Positions 58,128 through 64,000 of a stretch of 64,000 nucleotides of DNA are shown here, piece by piece. The stretch comes from DASQPR01 sp963797675. Lineage in GTDB: Bacteria; Actinomycetota; Actinomycetes; Mycobacteriales; Micromonosporaceae. A program made the translations under genes and the position numbers. A model generated the notes under the pieces. It saw nothing but the letters and a program-made list of their open reading frames with translations. It made no database searches and was not told the origin of the DNA. Positions within the stretch are counted from its first letter, which is position 1. Each line of letters begins with the position of its first letter. The DNA is taken from contig CAWCQQ010000020.1 of assembly GCA_963797675.1 (NCBI GenBank), positions 13,944 through 77,943 of the forward strand. Direction: 5' to 3'.

Positions 58128-58931
58128 TCACCGGACCCGCTGGGCGAGCCTCAGCTCAGTCAGGTGGCGCTTGACGACCTGGCCCCCGTAGTCGACGTCG
58201 ATGAGCCGCGCGATGGAGTTCAGCAATGCGTTCTGCTGCGCGTCCGGCAAGGCACGGTGACCGGAGTAGGTCAACAGCAGATCCAGGTAGGCCGCTGTCG
58301 AGTACGGCAACTCCCACTCGTATCGGTAGAAGCTCGCAGGCCCGAACCGCTCCGACGAGGTCAGCTCCCGATCGTCCTCCGGAATGTCTCGAGCACCTTC
58401 AAGACGCAGGCCCGATGGGGTCGACGGATCGAAGCGCTCGTAACACTTCTGAATCTCGGCGAAGAACGGCTCGGTCCAGGTTCCACCGGCGATGTGGTGG
58501 GTTCCCACGGTGGCCAGCAGACCACCGAGACGCAAGGCGTCAGCAGACTTCGACACCCGCACGGCCGGATTAATCCAGTGAAACGCCGTCGCGGAGAACA
58601 CCACGTCGAACGGTTCCGCAGGCAAGGGCCACTCCTCGAACGCCGCCGTCACAACCTCCACCGACTCGAAGCCGACAAGATTGCGCCGAGCCACAGCAGC
58701 CATGTCTGCGCCCAACTCGACGGCCACGATCCGGTAGCCCCGTTCCGCGAGCGGCACGGTCGCCTGCCCAGTGCCACAGCCGATCTCCAACACCCTTGCA
58801 CCGGGCGCTACTCCGGCCGCAGCGAGATCATCGAACATCTGTGCCGGGTACCGGGGCCGCGCACGGTCATACCGTTCAGCGTCCTCATTGAAAGTCTCTC
58901 GCAGCCTCACGTAGTCATTGCTATCGCTCAC
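58128..58931 (-). CDS. Class I SAM-dependent methyltransferase
   Basis: 267 residues. Motif I VLEIGCGTGQATVPLAERGYRIVAVELGADMAAVARRNL, motif II FDVVFSATAFHWINPAVRVSKSADALRLGGLLATVG. The AxHWxxP/N pattern is shared with UbiE/trans-aconitate-type small-molecule methyltransferases. The C-terminal half (WTEPFFAEIQKCYERF ... YRYEWELPYSTAAYLDLLLTYSGHRAL) resembles the lid of this group. Substrate is unknown. It is the only intact cargo gene between cores B and C. Confidence 0.85.
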   Translation of the reverse strand: MSDSNDYVRLRETFNEDAERYDRARPRYPAQMFDDLAAAGVAPGARVLEIGCGTGQATVPLAERGYRIVAVELGADMAAVARRNLVGFESVEVVTAAFEEWPLPAEPFDVVFSATAFHWINPAVRVSKSADALRLGGLLATVGTHHIAGGTWTEPFFAEIQKCYERFDPSTPSGLRLEGARDIPEDDRELTSSERFGPASFYRYEWELPYSTAAYLDLLLTYSGHRALPDAQQNALLNSIARLIDVDYGGQVVKRHLTELRLAQRVR

Positions 58932-59200
58932 CCAGAGAGAGTACGGGTGCCGCTCCTACGGCAGGCACTCAATTCTCAATGCCTGGCTCGCCGGGGCGCT
59001 GCAGCTCGCCCGCCTGCCGATCGTTACCGGAAATTCGCAATAACGTGCCCGTTACACGAAGTGCCGCGATGAACTCATCAATCATGAAGATGATCTAAGC
59101 AACGACCAGCGTGTCCGACACTTGACCAGCCTGAAGTCGAATGCCTACGTCAACCGCTTCTTGACAGCAAAGCCCTCGGGCAAGAGCCCGTACGCCGTGA

Positions 59201-59365
59201 CCTCGCCGGTTCGGGAGCGGGCCAGCCCTGGCACTGGGGCACAGCTCGGCACGGGCCGCGATGGTCTATCAACACGTCTCCGCGCGCCGCGATCGCGGTA
59301 TCGCCGATGCGCTCAGCGTCAGCATCGCTGAGGAGCGTGATCGGGCACGCAAGGGACGAATTTAA
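59201..59365 (+). pseudogene. Tyrosine-recombinase integrase, C-terminal remnant
   Basis: About 54 codons with the end of a phage/ICE integrase: LALGHSSARAAMVYQHVSARRDRGIADAL...AEERDRARKGRI, including the box II G-H and the nucleophilic Tyr in MVYQHV. A TGA at 59198 closes the frame upstream; the box I Arg and the rest are missing. It stops 60 bp before core C, the usual position of int next to its attachment site. It is therefore the decayed integrase of the B-C element. Confidence 0.72.
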
Positions 59366-59381
59366 TAGATGAGGATAGATG

Positions 59382-59418
59382 AAAGCCCAGGCCGCGTACA
59401 AGCGATGGCCTGGGCTTT
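59382..59418. terminator. Bidirectional terminator beside core C
   Basis: A perfect 12-bp stem (aaagcccaggcc / ggcctgggcttt) with a 13-base loop. It would terminate the int remnant on the plus strand and, on the minus strand, the tRNA-Gly whose 3' end is core C. Its presence marks this as the original tRNA 3' flank. Confidence 0.82.
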
Positions 59419-59425
59419 TGTCGTG

Positions 59426-59467
59426 GAGCGGGCGACGGGAATCGAACCCGCACAATCAGTTTGGAAG
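59426..59467 (-). other. Attachment-core module C: tRNA-Gly(UCC) 3' half
   Basis: The same 42 bases as core B, here followed in tRNA sense by CCA-encoding TGG (59424) and the terminator, so this copy retains the original tRNA 3' context. No 5' half lies to the right. The intact tRNA-Gly(UCC) is expected further right, possibly beyond the window, or lost. Confidence 0.8.
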
Positions 59468-59560
59468 TCCGCCCCATGTGAAGCTCTTCGCCTGGAATGC
59501 CTGCACCACAAGGTTTCAGGCAAACCGATCGTGCCCGTTGGTGACCGTAGGCGGCATCGG

Positions 59561-59582
59561 CTAATGGCACGCTAATGGCACG
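59561..59582. repeat. Arm-type tandem repeat of module C
   Basis: Two exact 11-bp copies of ctaatggcacg, 94 bp right of core C. The sequence differs from A and B except for GGCACG, but the period and distance are conserved. Confidence 0.65.
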
Positions 59583-59845
59583 CTGTCTCGGTAGAGCATG
59601 TTTCCAAGGTCGTACACGCGTGGGCGGGTCTGTGGAGATTCCACCCGCGTCGTCTGGTAATAGCAACGGGGACGTATCGTACGATTAGGCACTGCGCAAG
59701 AAATCCTGGGCAAAGAGCCTAGACATCCGGGATGGCCACGTCGTACTCTTGTTCGGGCTGTCTTTAAAATCCAGATTTTTTCCTCGATTAGCTTGCGCTT
59801 CCGGTCTACGTGGCACACACTAGCCGTAGGAGAGTGCTATGGCTT

Positions 59846-59871
59846 GGTTCCCTTAACCTGTCAAGGGAACC
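59846..59871. promoter_or_regulatory. Inverted repeat upstream of the LOTUS cassette
   Basis: The arms ggttccctt and aagggaacc pair perfectly over 9 bp with an 8-base spacer. It lies ~185 bp before the first cassette gene, in a 600-bp region without genes. It could be an operator or an RNA hairpin. A second hairpin (ggccggg / cccggcc, 60011-60035) sits 22 bp before the start codon and could affect translation. Confidence 0.5.
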
Positions 59872-60056
59872 GGGCATGTTGGACCGGCCAGTTGGGCAAC
59901 GCCAGATCGCTGATGCACAGTAGGTGGTCATCCGGTGGGGCCCAACCCCTGAGGGGAAGTACGGACGGTCCTCCGCTGACGCTGGCGCTACTTCCAAAGT
60001 CGAAGCTGTAGGCCGGGGCCCTAGTGGTCCCGGCCTCGCTCACCGTTGGAGTAGCC

Positions 60057-61100
60057 ATGTCAGAACAGACCAACCTCGTCGCCGCTGAGAGCGCCTCGGC
60101 CGCGCAGCGCGATCAAGCCTTTCAGGTTCTATCCACGTCCACCATAGCGTTGACCACGGATAACCAAGCGTACCCAACTGCGAGTCAAGTCCGGTTGGAG
60201 ATGAAGCGACGGACGTACGGCGGATTTGATCCCAAGGGAATGGGATACACACGGTTCCGTGACTTCCTCGAAGATGCTGCCAACCAAGGACACGTAAAGC
60301 TGGATGGCTCGCGGCAAGGCGATATCCTGGTATTGCCGCCACACGTCGCTAGCGCGCTGGAAATACAGGTTCCCATTCGTAGGGACGTATGGAAGGCGTT
60401 TGTCGACTGGACGCCTGATCGCTTGCGATACTTCGATCTTGAGAAACAACGTGTGGTCGTAATCCCTAGCCATCCCGTTCCACTCGAGCCCGCGCGGTTT
60501 GCGGAAATCCGCGAACACCAATCCCAGAGGCCCGACGAATTTGTAGAGATCCTGCCGATTACAGTTCATAAGCAAACGACGTGGATGAGCGAATGGGCGG
60601 CGACGGTGCCCAGCCGCCAATTCAGAACCATCTTGGAGACGGCACTTTCAGACTCTCGGCCCATCAAGACATTCAATCTGGCTCTAAAATCATTTCCGTC
60701 TTCCTACTCGGCGGAATGGCGTCGGGTCTTTGAACAGAAGGTCCGGGCGGAGATCGAACACTGGGCTGCCACTGCTCCCGCCGGTGTATCGATACTCCGG
60801 GAATCGGCTGCCGGACTGGCAAGTTCAGAAGATGCGTCCGCGAATCCAATAGAGATCCCGCCTTCGGCTATCCCGATGCACGGAAACCCGCAGTTCGCGG
60901 TGTCGTGGCCATCGCTATCGCCATTGGCTACTAGTGCCTGGCACATTAACGTAATAGGTGGATCAACGAACGACGTTCACCGGAAGCTGCCGGACCCCGA
61001 GTCGGACTTAAGAAACCGAGTACACGCAGCAATTGACCGTATGTCAATTGACGAAATCCGAAAACTTTCGATCCCGGTCGGGTATCTCTTCGAGGATTAG
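60057..61100 (+). CDS. OST-HTH/LOTUS + UPF0158-like two-domain protein
   Basis: 347 residues; GGAG lies 6 nt before ATG 60057. Residues ~40-100 (TASQVRLEMKRR...FDPKGMGYTRFRDFLEDAANQGHVKLDG...DILVLPP) match the LOTUS/OST-HTH pattern, including FDpkxxGyxxfxxfLe. Residues ~105-235 resemble UPF0158: VWKAFVDWTPDRLRYFDLEKQRVVVIPS, RPDEFVEILPI, the SRPIKTFNLALKSFP tract and RRVFEQKVRAEIEHWA. The tail (SIDEIRKLSIPVGYLFED) is variable. LOTUS domains bind RNA (G-rich or G4) in eukaryotes and bacteria. The combination with UPF0158 is one I do not know. First gene of a three-gene set; visibly more A/T-rich than the chromosome. Confidence 0.72.
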   Translation: MSEQTNLVAAESASAAQRDQAFQVLSTSTIALTTDNQAYPTASQVRLEMKRRTYGGFDPKGMGYTRFRDFLEDAANQGHVKLDGSRQGDILVLPPHVASALEIQVPIRRDVWKAFVDWTPDRLRYFDLEKQRVVVIPSHPVPLEPARFAEIREHQSQRPDEFVEILPITVHKQTTWMSEWAATVPSRQFRTILETALSDSRPIKTFNLALKSFPSSYSAEWRRVFEQKVRAEIEHWAATAPAGVSILRESAAGLASSEDASANPIEIPPSAIPMHGNPQFAVSWPSLSPLATSAWHINVIGGSTNDVHRKLPDPESDLRNRVHAAIDRMSIDEIRKLSIPVGYLFED

Positions 61101-61106
61101 TGTCCT

Positions 61107-61637
61107 GTGCGCACCATTGCCGATCTTGTTGAAGATGCTCGCTCATTAGATAGTGGGCGCGCATCGGCAGGTGCATGGCCACGTTTCGCGGAGCCGAGGG
61201 CAAAATTTATCGTCCCCGGGGAGCGTCCCATTTTGCTGCCGATAGATCTCGCTGGCCTTACGGCTGTCGACGGACCCGGCTCACTAGCCTACGGGCTTGA
61301 CGAGGAGCAGGCTCGCGCCGCACGTGCGGCTCTAATCTATGCTCCGTCGGTCGTAATTCCCTTACGACGCCCATCGGACGAAGCGCTGGTAGCACTGGCG
61401 GTCGACCCGGCTAAGTTCAAGCATGAGAATCCTCGCGCGGTCGCCGTTGCTGTCGCAATCAGGCTGGCCGCCGGCCGGACAATCTACGGAACGTCACGCT
61501 TGATTGTTCTCGAAACGGAATTCGAATGGGAAGTTCGACTGTTATCGCGAACGAGGATGCCTGGACCGAAGATCTCGATGAACTTGACGGCTTGCTGCTT
61601 GACAACTGCAACGACATATCCGAATCGTTTGAGATAA
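61107..61637 (+). CDS. Cassette protein 2, unknown family
   Basis: 176 residues from GTG 61107, 6 bp after the LOTUS gene. MRTIADLVEDARSLDSGRASAGAWPRFAEPRAKFIVPGERPILLPIDLAGL..., then LDEEQARAARAALIYAPSVVIPLRRPSDEALVALAVDPAKF and a helical Ala/Val stretch. No signal peptide or motif. It overlaps the next gene by 112 bp in another frame, far more than usual. The last ~35 residues here (LLSRTRMPGPKISMNLTACCLTT) look non-coding, so a single missed base may join it to the next gene as one ~450-residue protein. Confidence 0.5.
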   Translation: MRTIADLVEDARSLDSGRASAGAWPRFAEPRAKFIVPGERPILLPIDLAGLTAVDGPGSLAYGLDEEQARAARAALIYAPSVVIPLRRPSDEALVALAVDPAKFKHENPRAVAVAVAIRLAAGRTIYGTSRLIVLETEFEWEVRLLSRTRMPGPKISMNLTACCLTTATTYPNRLR

Positions 61638-62464
61638 GGCCAGACTCGGACCAACCACCCTGGCGCACGGTCGTGGCTATTCTGGGTGGTACTGATCGGT
61701 CGGAGCGGTTGCCGACAACCTGGCGGAGAACATTCACTCTGGCTGGTGCGCTGCGGGCTATTAGTCTTGACATCCGTACTAGTCCAGATTCTGTCCGCGC
61801 ACGCATCCTGCACGATCTTAGGACGAGTCCGCCAGCCGGCTTGCTGGTATGGGCAGACTTTGTTCCATTTCCAGATATTTACATTTCACCGTACCAGGAA
61901 ATTCAGCCCACGGGCTATGCCCAGGTACTCGGAAGTCGGACGTCGCTCGTTTTCGAGGATGACCTAGCTGAACTGCAAATGCATCTGCGAGATATTGCAC
62001 CATTACCTCCGCTCAAGCCGTCCAGCGCTGACGAATCTGGAACGTACGACTGGCCGATCGCCGAAACGGATATACGTGCTTTGCTCGGGCCGCATTTTGC
62101 GCTGACACCTCGCGCGCTCGGCATGCTGGGGACCAATCGATACCCGAATCCGCGCAGAATGGTGGAGTTTGTAACGAGGCTTGCTGCCTTAGCGGGGGAG
62201 TATCACGAACTCGAAGGCAGGCTCGGTAGAGGGATCGCCGAGTACGCAATAGAACAGCATGGCATTGAAATTGCTCTGTTCGACTCTGGCCTCAGTGCTA
62301 TAGCGTTTACGTTCGAGGGCGAAGAGCTTCAGGCCGAGCCCCATGTCAAGGTGGACGACCACAAGTCGCCAGATCGCTGTGGCCGAATCTATTTCGCCAT
62401 CGACGCGTCTCGGGTTCGATTCGTCGTGGACCACATTGGACTGCATGACTACGGTGAGCGTTGA
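61526..62464 (+). CDS. Cassette protein 3, unknown family
   Basis: 312 residues. ATG 61526 has only a weak GGA upstream. MGSSTVIANEDAWTEDLDELDGLLLDNCNDISESFEI is acidic; later parts include WADFVPFPDIYISPYQEIQPTGYAQVLG, a helical region with LGPHFALTPRALGMLGTNRYPNPRRMVEFVTRLAALAGEYHELEGRLG, and a beta-rich end EIALFDSGLSAIAFTFEGEEL ... CGRIYFAIDASRVRFVVDHIGLHDYG. No known domain seen. It is the last gene of the cassette and ends 110 bp before the tRNA-Pro-like core. Confidence 0.55.
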   Translation: MGSSTVIANEDAWTEDLDELDGLLLDNCNDISESFEIRPDSDQPPWRTVVAILGGTDRSERLPTTWRRTFTLAGALRAISLDIRTSPDSVRARILHDLRTSPPAGLLVWADFVPFPDIYISPYQEIQPTGYAQVLGSRTSLVFEDDLAELQMHLRDIAPLPPLKPSSADESGTYDWPIAETDIRALLGPHFALTPRALGMLGTNRYPNPRRMVEFVTRLAALAGEYHELEGRLGRGIAEYAIEQHGIEIALFDSGLSAIAFTFEGEELQAEPHVKVDDHKSPDRCGRIYFAIDASRVRFVVDHIGLHDYGER

Positions 62465-62576
62465 AATACGCAGGTGCGGTGCATGTCCCCGCTCCGATTC
62501 GTGTTTCCCGCGCAGCCGGGCATGGCCTACCTGGTCCAAACATCCGAACGCTGTTGATGTCAACGGTTGCTCTCGA

Positions 62577-62613
62577 TCGGGACGATTTGAACCTGCGACC
62601 CCTTGACCCCCAG
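62577..62613 (-). other. Attachment-core module D: tRNA-Pro(GGG) 3' half
   Basis: The minus strand reads CTGGGGGTCAAGGGGTCGCAGGTTCAAATCGTCCCGA, the anticodon loop (GGG), variable loop and T-arm of tRNA-Pro(GGG). The 3' side of the T-stem and acceptor is shortened by about 6 bases compared with a normal tRNA, so it is damaged. The 5' half is absent to the right. This is another tRNA 3'-half target, different from cores A-C. Confidence 0.68.
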
Positions 62614-62720
62614 TGACGTCCAACGTGATCCACTACCACGGCGGATGCCTGACGCCGCAGTTCAGGGTATGTGGTGTCATCGGTTCACGTTGGTCGTCGG
62701 AGGTATGGACAACAAGATCG

Positions 62721-62742
62721 TCTCCCAGATTTCTCCCAGAGG
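62721..62742. repeat. Arm-type tandem repeat of module D
   Basis: The copies tctcccagatt and tctcccagagg are adjacent (11-bp period), 108 bp right of core D. The sequence is unrelated to the A-C repeats but has the same period and distance, consistent with a different integrase. Confidence 0.62.
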
Positions 62743-62929
62743 GCTCGTAGAGGCGTAGGCCAAATTACCGGGACACGTGGGCTTGTGCTGGCCTCCATAG
62801 GGCCGATTCACAAGATCAAGCCTCTACCAAGCCCCTGAATGTATCGACAAATGATCCTGCTTCAAGTGATGGTGCATCGAATAGTGGTGGATGCTTGACT
62901 ACGTAGCGTCTGATGCATATGATCAATCC

Positions 62930-63487
62930 ATGAACCAGGAGGAAGCGGAACAAGCACTAACTGCATGGGCGTCGATCGAAAGAGACGATCTCGTCCGTGC
63001 GGCTCACGAGGCCGGGGTCAGCAAGAACCGTATCCACCTCATCACAGGGATCGCCCGAACCACTATCGACAGAATCTTGGAGACGCCAATGCCTCAGACC
63101 CAGATGGATCGCCTGGTCGCTTACCTGGCGAAATTTATCTACCAGTGGCCCAGACGTACATCGCCGTTCGACTTCGTCCTGCCAGCGACTGTCTCATCTG
63201 TATTCAGTCCGCAGCAGATCGCGGAACAGCTGCTTGCCGACGCAGAGTTCAAGGCCATAAAGCTCGGTACAATCCTTAACACGCCCGATGGTCAGCTCCT
63301 CGCAGGCGCGGTCGGAGCTTTGACACCCCCGCCATACGACGAGGACATCGCACTCCTCGTTGAGGCCCTCCAGATCGCAGCGAAGTTGCAGCAGGACGCT
63401 GCCCGCGATGTACTTCTCAAGGGCGCGGTAATCGCCCTCGGCGTCACAGTGGTCGCGGCAGCCCTGGGTAACAGTGGCAGTGCCTGA
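62930..63487 (+). CDS. HTH protein with C-terminal membrane segment
   Basis: 185 residues from ATG 62930 (MNQEEAEQALTAWASIERDD); no strong Shine-Dalgarno. Residues ~18-45 (RDDLVRAAHEAGVSKNRIHLITGIARTTIDRIL) form a resolvase-like helix-turn-helix. A helical middle (FSPQQIAEQLLADAEFKAIKLGTIL) follows, and the end has an amphipathic tract and one hydrophobic segment (LLKGAVIALGVTVVAAALG). The HTH-plus-membrane layout recalls small regulators or effector proteins of mobile elements. Function unknown. Terminator follows. Confidence 0.6.
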   Translation: MNQEEAEQALTAWASIERDDLVRAAHEAGVSKNRIHLITGIARTTIDRILETPMPQTQMDRLVAYLAKFIYQWPRRTSPFDFVLPATVSSVFSPQQIAEQLLADAEFKAIKLGTILNTPDGQLLAGAVGALTPPPYDEDIALLVEALQIAAKLQQDAARDVLLKGAVIALGVTVVAAALGNSGSA

Positions 63488-63506
63488 TCGGACTGCGTTG
63501 CGCGAT

Positions 63507-63535
63507 GAGCCCTTCGGAGATCCTCCGGAGGGCTC
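63507..63535 (+). terminator. Terminator after the HTH-membrane gene
   Basis: A 13-bp stem with one mismatch (gagcccttcggag / ctccggagggctc) and a 3-base loop, starting 20 bp after the stop codon. No T-tract follows. Confidence 0.65.
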
Positions 63536-63622
63536 CCTACCTCGACCAGCAATCCAGGTACTTGCCGACAATCAACAACCTCCAGAACGCCAACGGCTTT
63601 CGACATGGATTAACCTCCGTAC

Positions 63623-64000
63623 ATGTCTGGTAGCGCTCCGGGTTGGATCAGCTATGCCGCATTGGGCGTTTCGGGTCTAGCGGTAGCCGTATCGTCCGTC
63701 TCTGCCCGCATCGCCTATCTGAGCTACCGCGCGGGCGGACCAAAGCTGCGTCTCCGCGTGACGTATTTAGAGGCCGACCCAGCCGCTCGTCGGGTCATGA
63801 TGAGCTTCGCTGTAACGAATGCCGGACGCGGCGAGGTCAGCGTCCAGGATTTCAAGATCGTGCCGTACGGCAACCGGCGCCCGGTCGTCACCGTCACGGG
63901 GGTGGAGGGACTGCCACTACCCGCCCGTCTGGCCGGTGGTTCTAGCGAGACTTGGCAGGCGAACGTTCTGCCAGCGGTGCGCGAATATGACGATGGCCTT
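63623..64000 (+). CDS. Membrane-anchored protein, 5' part only
   Basis: 126 codons open to the window edge. MSGSAPGWISYAALGVSGLAVAVSSVSARIAYLSYRAGG has one N-terminal helix; the rest is a beta-rich domain (KLRLRVTYLEADPAARRVMMSFAVTNAGRGEVSVQDFKIVP ... LPARLAGGSSETWQANVLPAV) with the look of a small immunoglobulin-like or transporter-associated extracytoplasmic module. No family assigned. It follows the HTH-membrane gene by 135 bp. Confidence 0.6.
   Translation, partial: MSGSAPGWISYAALGVSGLAVAVSSVSARIAYLSYRAGGPKLRLRVTYLEADPAARRVMMSFAVTNAGRGEVSVQDFKIVPYGNRRPVVTVTGVEGLPLPARLAGGSSETWQANVLPAVREYDDGL

Overview
The window is high-GC chromosomal DNA of an actinobacterium. Lineage markers include mycothiol-type DsbA, group II truncated hemoglobin, CtaJ, DUF5130, DUF222/13E12 HNH and SigE-family sigma genes. 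The block glbO - HNH - pepN - DsbA-like nitroreductase - rpiB matches, from memory, the Rv2465c-Rv2470 neighbourhood of Mycobacterium tuberculosis, but codon style and accessory genes do not look mycobacterial, so I do not name a genus. Single-base indels break many genes, mostly in the first 19 kb. Several are compensated within one gene, which points to uncorrected read errors rather than biological decay.

Layout. 0.1-19.6 kb: housekeeping block with YbjN-domain protein, secreted propeller, glbO, MFS, sortase pair, HNH, MscS channel, kynureninase, CtaJ/DUF5130, pepN, DsbA-like nitroreductase, DUF1015, rpiB, Eis-like acetyltransferase, atypical protein kinase and pyrE. 19.6-42.7 kb: mixed metabolic and secreted functions with few indels. 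This stretch holds PPOX, DUF222-HNH, an aminotransferase, an rRNA methylase, a SigE-type sigma with its membrane partner, a CE1-CBM2 esterase with a LacI regulator and palindromic operators, a VOC - PPOX - UvrA-like set, MFS transporters, and a DUF4331/TDT set.

42.9-64 kb is a stacked integration zone. Four partial tRNA 3' halves (Gly-CCC at 42.9 kb, Gly-UCC at 57.3 and 59.4 kb, Pro-GGG at 62.6 kb) are each followed 94-130 bp to the right by two tandem 11-bp-period repeats. I read these as attachment-site cores plus integrase arm sites. The 57.3 and 59.4 kb cores share 42 identical bases and bracket a decayed 2.1-kb element that ends in an integrase C-terminal remnant.

The first compartment (43-57 kb) carries one tightly overlapping catabolic operon: ABC uptake of the oligopeptide/oligosaccharide type, an IclR regulator, amidohydrolase, DapA-type lyase, SDR, PIG-L deacetylase, enolase-superfamily dehydratase, PfkB kinase and KDPG aldolase. 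Its 5' region has about five copies of a TTTCAYTSARTGAAA-like operator. The simplest reading is import of an acidic, possibly N-acylated sugar compound, conversion to a 2-keto-3-deoxy sugar acid, phosphorylation and aldol cleavage to pyruvate and glyceraldehyde 3-phosphate.

The third compartment (59.5-62.5 kb) is visibly more A/T-rich and holds a three-gene cassette. It is led by a protein joining an OST-HTH/LOTUS domain to a UPF0158-like domain, followed by two proteins I cannot place. This is the best candidate for an undescribed accessory system. The last compartment (62.7 kb to the edge) holds a small HTH-plus-membrane-segment protein and a partial membrane protein cut by the window end.
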